A stretch of DNA of 64,000 nt from Strigamia acuminata. Lineage: Eukaryota; Arthropoda; Chilopoda; Geophilomorpha; Linotaeniidae. Location: positions 50,001 to 114,000 of the forward strand of contig CASHSZ010000006.1 in assembly GCA_949358305.1 (NCBI GenBank), given 5' to 3'. A program made the translations under genes and the position numbers. Within the stretch, counting starts at the first letter, position 1. Each line of letters opens with the position of its first letter. Positions 34,985 through 47,338 of the stretch are shown here, in pieces. The notes below the pieces were generated by a model that did not search any database, had not been told where the DNA came from, and was given only the letters and a program-made list of their open reading frames with translations.

Positions 34985-37081
34985 TCCCGTGCGGGCCGTT
35001 AACGGGCCGCCGACGATCCCGCAACGGCCCCGTAACGGCCCGTACGGGCCGTTAACGGGCCGCACGAGGTTGGCGAGGCCGCCGCACGGGCCGCCGACGG
35101 TCCCGTAACGACCCCGTTAACGGCCCGTGCGAGCCGTTAACGGGCCGCCGACGGTCCCGTCACGATCCCGTAACGGCCCGTACAAGCCGTTAACGGGCCG
35201 CCGACGGTCCCGTCACGATCCCGTCACGGCTCGTGCGGGCCGTTAACGGGCCGCCGACGGTCCCGTCACGATCCCGTCACGGCCCGTGCGGGCCGTTAAC
35301 GGGCTGCCGACGGTCCCGTCACGATCCCGTCACGGCTCGTGCGGGCCGTTAACGGGCCGCCGACGGTCCCGTCACGATCCCGTCACGGCCCGTGCGGGCC
35401 GTTAACGGGCTGCCGACGGTCCCGTCACGATCCCGTCAACGGCCCGCATGGAGTCGTACGGGCCGTTAACGGGCTGCCGACGGTCCCGTCACGATCCCGT
35501 CACGGCTCGTGCGGGCCGTTAACGGGCCGCCGACAGTCCCGTCACGATCCCGTCACGGCCTGTGCGGGCCGTTAACGGGCCGTTAACGGGCCGTTAACGG
35601 CCCGTTAACGGCGTAAAACCAAAAACAGGATTCGAGATTAATGTCTATGAATGTTGTACGCGTTTTCACGTACGTGTTGTCGGTTGTTGATTTTTTCGAT
35701 TTACGCCGTAACGGCCCGTTAACGGCCCGTTAACGGCCCGTCAACGGCCCGTCAACGGCCCGCAACGGCCCGCACGGGCCGTTAACGGGCCGTCGACGAT
35801 CCCGTCACGATCCCGCAACGGCCCGCACGGGCCGTTAACGGGCCGCTGACGGTCCCGTCACGATCCCGTCACGGCCTTCGTTCCCGGACTTCGGCTCGCC
35901 GACGGCCCGTACGACCTCACGCGGGCCGTTAACGGGCCGTTAACGGCCCGTTAACGGCCCGTTAACGGCGTAAAACCAAAAACAGGATTCGAGATTAATG
36001 TCTATGAATGTTGTACGCGTTTTCATGTACGTGTTGTCGGTTGTTGATTTTTTCGATTCACGCCGTAACGGCCCGTTAACGGCCCGTTAACGGCCCGTCA
36101 ACGGCCCGTCAACGGCCCGCAACGGCCCGCACGGGCCGTTAACGGGCCGTCGACGATCCCGTCACGATCCCGCAACGGCCCGCACGGGCCGTTAACGGGC
36201 CGCTGACGGTCCCGTCACGATCCCGCAACGGCCCGCACGGGCCGTTAACGGGCCGTCGACGATCCCGTCACGATCCCGCAACGGCCCGCACGGGCCGTTA
36301 ACGGGCCGCTGACGGTCCCGTCACGATCCCGCAACGGCCCGCACGGGCCGTTAACGGGCCGTCGACGGTCCCGTCACGATCCCGCAACGGCCCGCACGGG
36401 CCGTTAACGGCCCGTTAACGGCCCGTTAACGGCCCGTTAACGGGGCAAAACCGAAAACAGGATTCGAGATTAATGTCTATGAATGTTGTACGCGTTTTCA
36501 CGTACGTGTTGTCGGTTGTTGATTTTTTCGATTCACGCCGTAACGGCCCGTTAACGGCCCGTTAACGGCCCGTCAACGGCCCGTCAACGGCCCGCAACGG
36601 CCCGCACGGGCCGTTAACGGGCCGTCGACGATCCCGTCACGATCCCGCAACGGCCCGCACGGGCCGTTAACGGGCCGCTGACGGTCCCGTCACGATCCCG
36701 TCACGGCCTTCGTTCCCGGACTTCGGCTCGCCGACGGCCCGTACGACCTCACGCGGGCCGTTAACGGGCCGTTAACGGCCCGTTAACGGCCCGTTAACGG
36801 CGTAAAACCAAAAACAGGATTCGAGATTAATGTCTATGAATGTTGTACGCGTTTTCATGTACGTGTTGTCGGTTGTTGATTTTTTCGATTCACGCCGTAA
36901 CGGCCCGTTAACGGCCCGTTAACGGCCCGTCAACGGCCCGTCAACGGCCCGCAACGGCCCGCACGGGCCGTTAACGGGCCGTCGACGATCCCGTCACGAT
37001 CCCGCAACGGCCCGCACGGGCCGTTAACGGGCCGCTGACGGTCCCGTCACGATCCCGCAACGGCCCGCACGGGCCGTTAAC
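34985..37081. repeat. Satellite block S4
   Basis: Same satellite in forward orientation with four spacers (near 35610, 35967, 36443 and 36800). The first 600 bp are the more diverged CCGACGGTCCCGTCACGATC type, as at the edges of other blocks. Confidence 0.95.
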
Positions 37082-38900
37082 GTTTCGCCCTTCAGCGGAT
37101 GGAGGAGAGAGGAACATCTCCGGAAAGATCAAATCCCGGGAAAGATCAAGGTCGACGTTTATTATTATCCGGAACACGGTGTCCGCTTGCGGTCGCAGAA
37201 CGATATCGCCGCTTATTGTTTCGCACATCGGCTACCGTATGACGAGTCTATTTTCTTTTTTGGCAATTTGGAACACCACATGCCCTATGTTCCACCATCG
37301 CCTCATCGTGTCTTCATGTGTTTTCGGGAACCGGCCACATATGCCGAAGCAGTTAAATTGCCCGAAGCACCGAAATGGACCGAAGCAATCGACGAGGAGC
37401 TTTCTACTTTCAAGAAGCGCGAGGTTTACAAAGAGGTTCCGCGTCCACCGGATAAGACAGTCCTAGGTTGCAAGTGGATTTTCAAGTTAAAATCGGACGC
37501 CACCGGGACAATTCATCGATACCGTGCCCGACTTGTCGCACAAGGTTTCCGCCAAACAATGGGCGTTGATTTCGATGAAGTTTTTAGTCCGGTAGTTAAC
37601 TTCGTGCTCATCCGATTTTTCTTCTGTCTTCTAGTCGTCTTGTTGGGATGGAGGGATACTCATCTCGACGTAAAATGTGCCTACCTCTACGGCGACCTCG
37701 ACCACGAAATCTACATGCGGATTCCCGCCGGTGCCACATGCTCCTCGCCCGACAACGTCTGGTTGTTGACCAAGTCGCTTTACGGTCTTCATCAGTCGGG
37801 GCGCATGTGGTACCAAAAGCTCGATGAAACGTTAACCGGACTCGGATTCCAGAAATTTCCGGCTTGTAATTGCGTTTACGCATTTGGACATTCGGCCATC
37901 ATGTTAGTTTACGTTGACGACATCGTTTTATTTTACGCGTCGGAGAACATCCGAGACCGTATTCTTGCATTGATCACGAGCAAGTTCGAAATCGTCAACC
38001 TCGGCCCGATAACCAAGTTGCTCGGAGTGGAATTCGAGCGTCGTGACGGGAAAGTCTTCATGACTCAACGCAATTACATCGATAAACTCCTCAAAAAGTT
38101 TAATGTTTCGTCCGATGCACTCATTAAAGTGCCTGTCACACCGGGAACCACGCTCGTGAAAGGCTCGTTGGACAATCTCCCGGATTTCCCGTATCGGTCG
38201 CTCATCGGATCATTACTTTTTCTCGCTTCTCGCACTCGTCCCGATATCTTATACTCGGTCATCGCTCTCTCGCAGTACAACAACTGCTACGACCAAAGCC
38301 ACATTAAGTGTTTGCTTCAAGTTCTTCGATATGTGGCCAATACGAGTGATTATTCCATCGAACTTTCGAAATGCGATTCGAGTCAACTATGGGGTTGCAC
38401 AGACGCCTCTTGGGCCTCCGACATTGCTACATCGAGATCATTCGGCGGATACATTGTCTACATCGGAAGTGTGCCCATTGGCTGGAGCTGCAAAAAACAG
38501 ACCAGTGTTGCTTGCTCCACCATGGAAGCCGAGTTTGTGGCATTAGTCGAAATCGTCAAGGAATTATACTGGTTGGACAGTATTTATCGAGTATTTCCGC
38601 CTTTACGTCGATTATCGAAACCGATCATATTTTCCGATGCCCTCGCCTCGATTCAGTTCACGAACAACGACATCGAGAACTCGAAAACGAAACATATTCG
38701 AGTGAAGTTTCACTGGCTTCGTGAGTGGCATATTGCCGGATGTTTCGAACTCCGCAAGATTCCGGGTGAGATAAATGTATCCGACATTTTCACCAAGTGG
38801 CTCAGTTCAGAGCGCCTCCGGAATTTATTATCACGCATTTTCGTCTCGAAGTAACTTTTTCGATCATTCAACACCGACATTTTACATCGAAGGAGGGAAT
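37082..38900 (+). mobile_element. Truncated copia internal region (reverse transcriptase / RNase H part)
   Basis: Starts abruptly inside pol. It matches 43311-45129 of the complete element at a constant 6,229-bp offset and appears identical. The frame is open from 37082 to the stop at 38852-38854 and covers the end of the connector, reverse transcriptase (YVDD) and RNase H. The left junction with satellite shares only CG with the element, so it is a deletion end and not an LTR end. It runs directly into an LTR shared with the downstream element. Confidence 0.9.
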
Positions 38901-39453
38901 TGTTGGACTTTGGAACCGCTTTTCACCTAATTAAATCTTTTTTCGATGTGAAATGACTTTGAAATGTTTATTTTATTATCCATCGGTTATCTTTTCTTAT
39001 TCGGGGTAATTTAGTATTGTTTCTTATGTTTTTCCTTAGTTTCTGTGTAAAGGGAATGCATGATGCCTTTTAGATGTGTCTTATCCATCTGGCATCATGC
39101 ATCCTCTATTCTGTGTGTATTTCTACTTATTGTTTCTATTTTCGGCCACCAGATGTCTCTGGCACTTTGCAAATGGCCGCGCACACAGCCAGTGTGTTTC
39201 TCTATGTTTTCAAATGGTTTTTGGATCAATTATGTAAGTTTTCTCGAATTAAAGTGTATTTTGTTAATTATCAGTATTAGTTTATGTGCCACACGTCTTT
39301 ATAAGTGTGGTACACGCGTTTTCTGGCCCAATACAGACCCGAACTCGCGTTTACGCATCACGGCAATTTTTCCAGCTCATGCATTGCCGTGAGCACGTTA
39401 TTTTCACGCTTCCAGCACGATTCATCGTGCATTTATTGCGCCACAGAGCTACA
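38901..39453 (+). repeat. copia LTR (shared, 5' LTR of the complete element)
   Basis: 553 bp, beginning TGTTGGAC and ending GAGCTACA (TG...CA). Identical by eye to 45130-45682. Preceded by a polypurine tract (AAGGAGGGAAT). Confidence 0.95.
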
Positions 39454-39454
39454 A

Positions 39455-39470
39455 GTGGTAGCAGAGGCCT
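39455..39470 (+). other. copia primer-binding site
   Basis: TGGTAGCAGAGG starts 2-3 nt after the LTR and is complementary to the 3' end of an initiator tRNA-Met of metazoan type (CCTCTGCTACCA). Plant elements use TGGTATCAGAGC, so this informs host taxonomy. Confidence 0.8.
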
Positions 39471-40175
39471 GGAAAGACACCAGTGCCTCGTTTTTTCACT
39501 AATTTTCCGTAAATTTCGCGATTTTTTCGCGATTTGTGCGGAAATTTTTGTTTATTTCCAGTTTTTCGCCGAATTTCCGATGTCTCGACACACTTTGTAC
39601 CCCGGAGTACAGTGTGGCCACATAGAACTTCATCTCGCTTAGTACCCCGGTGTACGGCGAATTTTTTTTCAGAAGTTTTTCCCGATTTTCACAATCGGAC
39701 GGCGATTTTTTTCCCGATTTTCGAAATCGGTCGGCGATCTTTTGAAGAATTCCGCATTTTTTATGCGCGGTGTGCACAGGGACGTCTGTGCATACAGATT
39801 CATCAACTTCTCCTTCCTTTTATTTCAGATTTCGAATTTATTTGTTAGTTTTAAGTTTTTTGGTGTGGGTCAATTAGAATCCTTGGCGCCCTTCGTCCAA
39901 ATCTGGGCAAGCGTCACTGTATTCTTAGACAAGGCTGAGCCCTGCGCCACCTAACATTCCCGCGGCCCCAGGTGGTCATAAAGGACGTTAGGGGGACACT
40001 TGTCTAAGGTTTTCAAGCCAATTTTAGCATTGGCTCCCCGTCGAGGTCTTTCCGCTTCGAACAACGTTTGTGTGTGCGTCGGTAGTGCTTCGAGTGCTTC
40101 GAGTGAAAAGTGCTTCAATTTCGTCAATTGTGCTTCGATTTTCGGAAATTTTTCGACGATTTTTCCTCCGCAATC
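39471..40175 (+). other. copia leader (untranslated)
   Basis: About 700 bp between primer-binding site and gag start. No long frame joined to gag except a 22-codon extension upstream of the chosen ATG. Confidence 0.7.
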
Positions 40176-43100
40176 ATGCAAAAGGCTTCCGAAGCGACGT
40201 TGGGACGTGTACCGGTCCTGACGACCGGCAACTACGAACAATGGCAACGAACAGTTAAGATGTTGCTCAAAAGTGAAGGCCTGTGGCATCACGTCACAGA
40301 AGACGGCGAGGAGGATTTTCTGAAGACGGCGGATGATAAAGAGAAACGCAAATATCAACGTCGGAAGGAACGAGCCCTAGGAACAATTTATTGTTTGGTA
40401 TCCGAAGCCAAACAGTCGGCACTCGATGGCTGCGAGACACCGAAGGAACAATGGGACATGCTCGCCAAGATCTACGCCCCCAGTTCACTTGCCCGTCAGG
40501 CAGCTATGCGCCGACAGTTCTTGCAATTGAAACTGGAGCCGAACGAGGAGATGCCCGATTTCCTGGGGCGTGTAGACCTGATGGTTCGTCAATTGAAGGA
40601 CATCGGAGAGGACATTCTCCCTCGACATCAGGCCTACCAGTACCTCGATTTTCTTCCAGCGGATTACGACCAGGCAACGTTCTCCATTTACCATTGGCCG
40701 TTGGCGAATTTTACCCCGGCCAAAGTCTCCGAACAGCTCTTGTCGGAATACCTTCGTTTGAAGTCGAAATCCGACCACGATACGAAGAAGACGTCGGCAT
40801 TCGCCGCGGACAATCGCAACCGCAGTCAATCTCGCAATCCTCGTCCACTATCGCAAATTTGTTGTTTCAATTGCGATCAGATGGGCCACTACGCGAACAA
40901 ATGCCCTCTTCCGCGCCGACAATCGAAGGAACAGCAACCGGCAGCTGCACTACAAGGACGATCTCGCAGCAAAAACCGACGTCGAAAGGGAACCAATTCT
41001 CAGCAACCGGGTGGTCAAAGCCGTGAAATTTCCCGCCCGCGACGTGATGCTGCGTACCTCTTGTCTGCGCCACCAGTTGTTACAGCACCGACTGTGCATT
41101 TCCTCCAATCCCACGAATGGATCGTTGATTGCGGCGCAACCGACCACGTGTCGCACGTTAAAGCGTGGTTCACGAACTTTGTTTCCGTTGTCCCGTTTAA
41201 CATCGAGTTAGGACAAGGCAGTTCGAAGGTCACAGGCAAAGGTGACGTTCCGGTCAAGTCGCTCATCGATGGCTGCGAATGCACCGTAATGCTACGCGAC
41301 GTCTTATTCGCACCTGACTTCGGCGCCAACTTAATCTCGGTTTCTCGGATTGATAAATGCGGACATCACATCCACATTCACAACTCGGAATTGCATACGT
41401 ATGAAACGGACATCAAACTAAGTGTTCTTCGGGCGAAACAGAAGTCTGGACTTTATTTCGTGGATGGGCTTATCTCGCCATTCGCCGCTCCGACTAATGT
41501 TTCGAGTCCTCCACCCGTTTCATCGTTGCCTCCGACTCCGACACCGACCACTCTAGTGACGAAGGAAGAGGACTTTCCCGCATTGCCCAAGTCTTCCAAC
41601 AAGGCTAAGACGAAGTCGGCTGACAATATGACCGATTTCCGCTTGCCCGTCTCCTCCAACACCTTACTGGTCCCTTCACTTTTTCCTACCAGTCCTGCTC
41701 CTATTCCCGGATCCCAACCTCAACAGATCCGGATGTATTCCAATGCCCTCACCTCTCCTCTTCCCGTTGCCAAGTCAAACGCAACATCACCTCCTCCTGT
41801 TGCTAAGTCAAATGCAACATCACCTCTTAAACCGGTTACTACGTCGGTCAACGTCGCGGATGCCACGGGATTGTGGCACAGCAGACTGGGTCACCTGCAC
41901 ACCAAAGCCATGCGGACTTTGGCTGCTAACTCCCAGGTTTACGGACTTGATCCAGCTGCTGTTCGACAGGAACTTTCATGCAACACGTGCCGTGTCGCCA
42001 AGTCTACGCGTGCTTCGCATAAGCCGATTTCCGCGCCTTCGACCACGAAACCGCTTGAATTGCTTCACATGGACGTCTGGGGCCCGTCGAGACTGCCTTC
42101 CATTGGTGGCGCTAATTTCGCCTTCACCATTATCGACGACGCCACCAGGTATGCCTGGCTTTTCCCGATTGCCCGTAAATCCGATGTTTTCGCTACGTTC
42201 AAAGACTTTGTTTCCCGTGTCGAACGTATAGCCGATTGCCGGATCAAAACGATTCGTACCGACCGTGGAGGAGAATTCATTTCAAGGGATTTTGACCGTT
42301 ATCTCGCCGACAAGGGTATTGTTGCGCAACGGACCAACCCCGCGAGCCCACAGATGAATGGAGTCGCCGAACGCCTGAACCGGACGATGGGCGATTATCT
42401 CCGCTCCGTTAGATCCGAAACCGGATTTCCGCATACGCTTTGGGCCGAACTTGCTGTGACATTCGTGTACATCAAGAACCGAAGTCCACATTCGAAGCTC
42501 AACGACGAAATCCCGTACATTTTGTGGCGCCAGCGAGCTCTCTCCGTCAGACATTTTCGTAAAATCGGTTCCAAGTGCTGGGTGCACTTCACCGCACCTG
42601 GACGCAATAAACTGGACCCTCGAGCTTGGGAGGGATTTCTCGTCGGCTACGCGTCTGGAACTCGAGGATATCGTGTTTTGAATCCGGCTACGAACACTGT
42701 CACCGAAACTGTCCACGTCCAAATCGATGAACGGCAGAACTTTAAACGCTCGCCCTTTTATGTTCCGGATCCGGATGACAATGCTCCACCCATGGAGGAG
42801 CCTGCTCGTGGCCACACCCCGTCGCGTGTCACTTTTCATGATAATTTCCCAACTCAACCTTGGCCTCGACGACGTCGCGATTCGGATAACGATTCTTCCG
42901 CCGGCAGTAGTGACGATGATGGAATTATCAGTCGTGCTCAGTCTGTCGCTTCGACCGCTCCGTCTTTCGCTTCATTTGCCCCGTCCGCCGCTGCAAGCGT
43001 GCCTCTGGATGGTGAGGCTATTCCTGATGGCTCCGTGACCGCTGCCGATGACTCCGTTACTGCAGCGACCGTTGCAGGACATGGCCAATTTTCTCCAACC

Positions 43101-45083
43101 ATACGTTCCACGCGTTTACCCCAGCTGCGACGTTCGATCTCTTACCCAACTCTTCCATGTCTTGACGATACCACGGCGATGTCTGTACAGGGTTCTGACT
43201 TTGACGACGACCTTCTTGACGAAGCGGCCGCCTTACCTATTCCCGCTCCGGGTACGCCTAATTTGGCCCCTTTACGTGCTCTTCATTGCCCTTGGAGTTT
43301 TATTGGCGGCGTTTCGCCCTTCAGCGGATGGAGGAGAGAGGAACATCTCCGGAAAGATCAAATCCCGGGAAAGATCAAGGTCGACGTTTATTATTATCCG
43401 GAACACGGTGTCCGCTTGCGGTCGCAGAACGATATCGCCGCTTATTGTTTCGCACATCGGCTACCGTATGACGAGTCTATTTTCTTTTTTGGCAATTTGG
43501 AACACCACATGCCCTATGTTCCACCATCGCCTCATCGTGTCTTCATGTGTTTTCGGGAACCGGCCACATATGCCGAAGCAGTTAAATTGCCCGAAGCACC
43601 GAAATGGACCGAAGCAATCGACGAGGAGCTTTCTACTTTCAAGAAGCGCGAGGTTTACAAAGAGGTTCCGCGTCCACCGGATAAGACAGTCCTAGGTTGC
43701 AAGTGGATTTTCAAGTTAAAATCGGACGCCACCGGGACAATTCATCGATACCGTGCCCGACTTGTCGCACAAGGTTTCCGCCAAACAATGGGCGTTGATT
43801 TCGATGAAGTTTTTAGTCCGGTAGTTAACTTCGTGCTCATCCGATTTTTCTTCTGTCTTCTAGTCGTCTTGTTGGGATGGAGGGATACTCATCTCGACGT
43901 AAAATGTGCCTACCTCTACGGCGACCTCGACCACGAAATCTACATGCGGATTCCCGCCGGTGCCACATGCTCCTCGCCCGACAACGTCTGGTTGTTGACC
44001 AAGTCGCTTTACGGTCTTCATCAGTCGGGGCGCATGTGGTACCAAAAGCTCGATGAAACGTTAACCGGACTCGGATTCCAGAAATTTCCGGCTTGTAATT
44101 GCGTTTACGCATTTGGACATTCGGCCATCATGTTAGTTTACGTTGACGACATCGTTTTATTTTACGCGTCGGAGAACATCCGAGACCGTATTCTTGCATT
44201 GATCACGAGCAAGTTCGAAATCGTCAACCTCGGCCCGATAACCAAGTTGCTCGGAGTGGAATTCGAGCGTCGTGACGGGAAAGTCTTCATGACTCAACGC
44301 AATTACATCGATAAACTCCTCAAAAAGTTTAATGTTTCGTCCGATGCACTCATTAAAGTGCCTGTCACACCGGGAACCACGCTCGTGAAAGGCTCGTTGG
44401 ACAATCTCCCGGATTTCCCGTATCGGTCGCTCATCGGATCATTACTTTTTCTCGCTTCTCGCACTCGTCCCGATATCTTATACTCGGTCATCGCTCTCTC
44501 GCAGTACAACAACTGCTACGACCAAAGCCACATTAAGTGTTTGCTTCAAGTTCTTCGATATGTGGCCAATACGAGTGATTATTCCATCGAACTTTCGAAA
44601 TGCGATTCGAGTCAACTATGGGGTTGCACAGACGCCTCTTGGGCCTCCGACATTGCTACATCGAGATCATTCGGCGGATACATTGTCTACATCGGAAGTG
44701 TGCCCATTGGCTGGAGCTGCAAAAAACAGACCAGTGTTGCTTGCTCCACCATGGAAGCCGAGTTTGTGGCATTAGTCGAAATCGTCAAGGAATTATACTG
44801 GTTGGACAGTATTTATCGAGTATTTCCGCCTTTACGTCGATTATCGAAACCGATCATATTTTCCGATGCCCTCGCCTCGATTCAGTTCACGAACAACGAC
44901 ATCGAGAACTCGAAAACGAAACATATTCGAGTGAAGTTTCACTGGCTTCGTGAGTGGCATATTGCCGGATGTTTCGAACTCCGCAAGATTCCGGGTGAGA
45001 TAAATGTATCCGACATTTTCACCAAGTGGCTCAGTTCAGAGCGCCTCCGGAATTTATTATCACGCATTTTCGTCTCGAAGTAA
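40176..45083 (+). CDS. Ty1/copia Gag-Pol polyprotein, intact (1635 aa)
   Basis: A single uninterrupted frame encodes all functions. Gag with an UBN2-type region is followed by a CCHC zinc knuckle (CCFNCDQMGHYANKC, about residues 229-243). The aspartic protease has WIVDCGATDH (D318), with Cys where DSGA or DTGA is usual. Next come the GAG-pre-integrase HHCC finger (HSRLGHLH ... CNTC) and the integrase DDE triad D633, D696 and E732 (35-residue D-E spacing). Reverse transcriptase carries YVDD (D1324, D1325), and RNase H has D1486 (TDAS) and E1527 (TMEAEF). Integrase before reverse transcriptase defines the copia superfamily. ATG 40176 was chosen because it begins the conserved gag-like region (QKASEATLGRVP); an in-frame start 66 nt upstream is less likely. 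Identical LTRs and an open frame suggest a recent, possibly active insertion. Confidence 0.95.
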   Translation: MQKASEATLGRVPVLTTGNYEQWQRTVKMLLKSEGLWHHVTEDGEEDFLKTADDKEKRKYQRRKERALGTIYCLVSEAKQSALDGCETPKEQWDMLAKIYAPSSLARQAAMRRQFLQLKLEPNEEMPDFLGRVDLMVRQLKDIGEDILPRHQAYQYLDFLPADYDQATFSIYHWPLANFTPAKVSEQLLSEYLRLKSKSDHDTKKTSAFAADNRNRSQSRNPRPLSQICCFNCDQMGHYANKCPLPRRQSKEQQPAAALQGRSRSKNRRRKGTNSQQPGGQSREISRPRRDAAYLLSAPPVVTAPTVHFLQSHEWIVDCGATDHVSHVKAWFTNFVSVVPFNIELGQGSSKVTGKGDVPVKSLIDGCECTVMLRDVLFAPDFGANLISVSRIDKCGHHIHIHNSELHTYETDIKLSVLRAKQKSGLYFVDGLISPFAAPTNVSSPPPVSSLPPTPTPTTLVTKEEDFPALPKSSNKAKTKSADNMTDFRLPVSSNTLLVPSLFPTSPAPIPGSQPQQIRMYSNALTSPLPVAKSNATSPPPVAKSNATSPLKPVTTSVNVADATGLWHSRLGHLHTKAMRTLAANSQVYGLDPAAVRQELSCNTCRVAKSTRASHKPISAPSTTKPLELLHMDVWGPSRLPSIGGANFAFTIIDDATRYAWLFPIARKSDVFATFKDFVSRVERIADCRIKTIRTDRGGEFISRDFDRYLADKGIVAQRTNPASPQMNGVAERLNRTMGDYLRSVRSETGFPHTLWAELAVTFVYIKNRSPHSKLNDEIPYILWRQRALSVRHFRKIGSKCWVHFTAPGRNKLDPRAWEGFLVGYASGTRGYRVLNPATNTVTETVHVQIDERQNFKRSPFYVPDPDDNAPPMEEPARGHTPSRVTFHDNFPTQPWPRRRRDSDNDSSAGSSDDDGIISRAQSVASTAPSFASFAPSAAASVPLDGEAIPDGSVTAADDSVTAATVAGHGQFSPTIRSTRLPQLRRSISYPTLPCLDDTTAMSVQGSDFDDDLLDEAAALPIPAPGTPNLAPLRALHCPWSFIGGVSPFSGWRREEHLRKDQIPGKIKVDVYYYPEHGVRLRSQNDIAAYCFAHRLPYDESIFFFGNLEHHMPYVPPSPHRVFMCFREPATYAEAVKLPEAPKWTEAIDEELSTFKKREVYKEVPRPPDKTVLGCKWIFKLKSDATGTIHRYRARLVAQGFRQTMGVDFDEVFSPVVNFVLIRFFFCLLVVLLGWRDTHLDVKCAYLYGDLDHEIYMRIPAGATCSSPDNVWLLTKSLYGLHQSGRMWYQKLDETLTGLGFQKFPACNCVYAFGHSAIMLVYVDDIVLFYASENIRDRILALITSKFEIVNLGPITKLLGVEFERRDGKVFMTQRNYIDKLLKKFNVSSDALIKVPVTPGTTLVKGSLDNLPDFPYRSLIGSLLFLASRTRPDILYSVIALSQYNNCYDQSHIKCLLQVLRYVANTSDYSIELSKCDSSQLWGCTDASWASDIATSRSFGGYIVYIGSVPIGWSCKKQTSVACSTMEAEFVALVEIVKELYWLDSIYRVFPPLRRLSKPIIFSDALASIQFTNNDIENSKTKHIRVKFHWLREWHIAGCFELRKIPGEINVSDIFTKWLSSERLRNLLSRIFVSK

Positions 45084-45129
45084 CTTTTTCGATCATTCAA
45101 CACCGACATTTTACATCGAAGGAGGGAAT

Positions 45130-45682
45130 TGTTGGACTTTGGAACCGCTTTTCACCTAATTAAATCTTTTTTCGATGTGAAATGACTTTGAAATGTTTAT
45201 TTTATTATCCATCGGTTATCTTTTCTTATTCGGGGTAATTTAGTATTGTTTCTTATGTTTTTCCTTAGTTTCTGTGTAAAGGGAATGCATGATGCCTTTT
45301 AGATGTGTCTTATCCATCTGGCATCATGCATCCTCTATTCTGTGTGTATTTCTACTTATTGTTTCTATTTTCGGCCACCAGATGTCTCTGGCACTTTGCA
45401 AATGGCCGCGCACACAGCCAGTGTGTTTCTCTATGTTTTCAAATGGTTTTTGGATCAATTATGTAAGTTTTCTCGAATTAAAGTGTATTTTGTTAATTAT
45501 CAGTATTAGTTTATGTGCCACACGTCTTTATAAGTGTGGTACACGCGTTTTCTGGCCCAATACAGACCCGAACTCGCGTTTACGCATCACGGCAATTTTT
45601 CCAGCTCATGCATTGCCGTGAGCACGTTATTTTCACGCTTCCAGCACGATTCATCGTGCATTTATTGCGCCACAGAGCTACA
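45130..45682 (+). repeat. copia LTR (3')
   Basis: Same 553-bp LTR. Its right edge falls inside a satellite spacer (continuing TATGAATGTTGTACG), so the element integrated into the AT-rich spacer of the satellite. The matching left target site is lost. Confidence 0.95.
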
Positions 45683-47338
45683 TATGAATGTTGTACGCGT
45701 TTTCATGTACGTGTTGTCGGTTGTTGATTTTTTCGATTCACGCCGTAACGGCCCGTTAACGGCCCGTTAACGGCCCGTCAACGGCCCGTCAACGGCCCGC
45801 AACGGCCCGCACGGGCCGTTAACGGGCCGTCGACGATCCCGTCACGATCCCGCAACGGCCCGCACGGGCCGTTAACGGGCCGCTGACGGTCCCGTCACGA
45901 TCCCGCAACGGCCCGCACGGGCCGTTAACGGGCCGTCGACGATCCCGTCACGATCCCGCAACGGCCCGCACGGGCCGTTAACGGGCCGCTGACGGTCCCG
46001 TCACGATCCCGCAACGGCCCGCACGGGCCGTTAACGGGCCGTCGACGGTCCCGTCACGATCCCGCAACGGCCCGCACGGGCCGTTAACGGCCCGTTAACG
46101 GCCCGTTAACGGCCCGTTAACGGGGCAAAACCGAAAACAGGATTCGAGATTAATGTCTATGAATGTTGTACGCGTTTTCACGTACGTGTTGTCGGTTGTT
46201 GATTTTTTCGATTCACGCCGTAACGGCCCGTTAACGGCCCGTTAACGGCCCGTCAACGGCCCGTCAACGGCCCGCAACGGCCCGCACGGGCCGTTAACGG
46301 GCCGTCGACGATCCCGTCACGATCCCGCAACGGCCCGCACGGGCCGTTAACGGGCCGCTGACGGTCCCGTCACGATCCCGTCACGGCCTTCGTTCCCGGA
46401 CTTCGGCTCGCCGACGGCCCGTACGACCTCACGCGGGCCGTTAACGGGCCGTTAACGGCCCGTTAACGGCCCGTTAACGGCGTAAAACCAAAAACAGGAT
46501 TCGAGATTAATGTCTATGAATGTTGTACGCGTTTTCATGTACGTGTTGTCGGTTGTTGATTTTTTCGATTCACGCCGTAACGGCCCGTTAACGGCCCGTT
46601 AACGGCCCGTCAACGGCCCGTCAACGGCCCGCAACGGCCCGCACGGGCCGTTAACGGGCCGTCGACGATCCCGTCACGATCCCGCAACGGCCCGCACGGG
46701 CCGTTAACGGGCCGCTGACGGTCCCGTCACGATCCCGCAACGGCCCGCACGGGCCGTTAACGGGCCGTCGACGATCCCGTCACGATCCCGCAACGGCCCG
46801 CACGGGCCGTTAACGGGCCGCTGACGGTCCCGTCACGGTCCCGTCACGGCGCGTGCGGGCCGTTAACGGGCCGCCGACAGTCCCGTCACGATCCCGTCAC
46901 GGCCTTCGTTCCCGGACTTCGGCTCGCCGACGGCCCGTACGACCTCACGCGGGCCGTTAACGGGCCGTTAACGGGCCGTTAACGGCCCGTTAACGGCCCG
47001 TTAACGGCGTAAAACCAAAAACAGGATTCGAGATTAATGTCTATGAATGTTGTACGCGTTTTCACGTACGTGTTGTCGGTTGTTGATTTTTTCGATTTAC
47101 GCCGTTAACGGCCCGTTAACGGCCCGTTAACGGCCCGTCAACGGCCCGCATGGAGTCGTACGGGCCGTTAACGGGCCGCCGACGGTCCCGTCACGGTCCC
47201 GTCACGGCGCGTGCGGGCCGTTAACGGGCCGCCAACGGTCCCGTCACGATCCCGTCACGGCCCGTGCGGGCCGTTAACGGGCCGCCGACGGTCCCGTCAC
47301 GATCCCGTAACGGCCCGTTACGGCCAAGGGCCGTAACG
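45683..47338. repeat. Satellite block S5
   Basis: Begins with the truncated half of the spacer hit by copia, then forward-orientation 53-bp monomers and three full spacers (near 46123, 46480 and 47006). Ends at T6 through the edge-type sequence GTTACGGCCAAGGGCCGTAAC. Confidence 0.95.
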
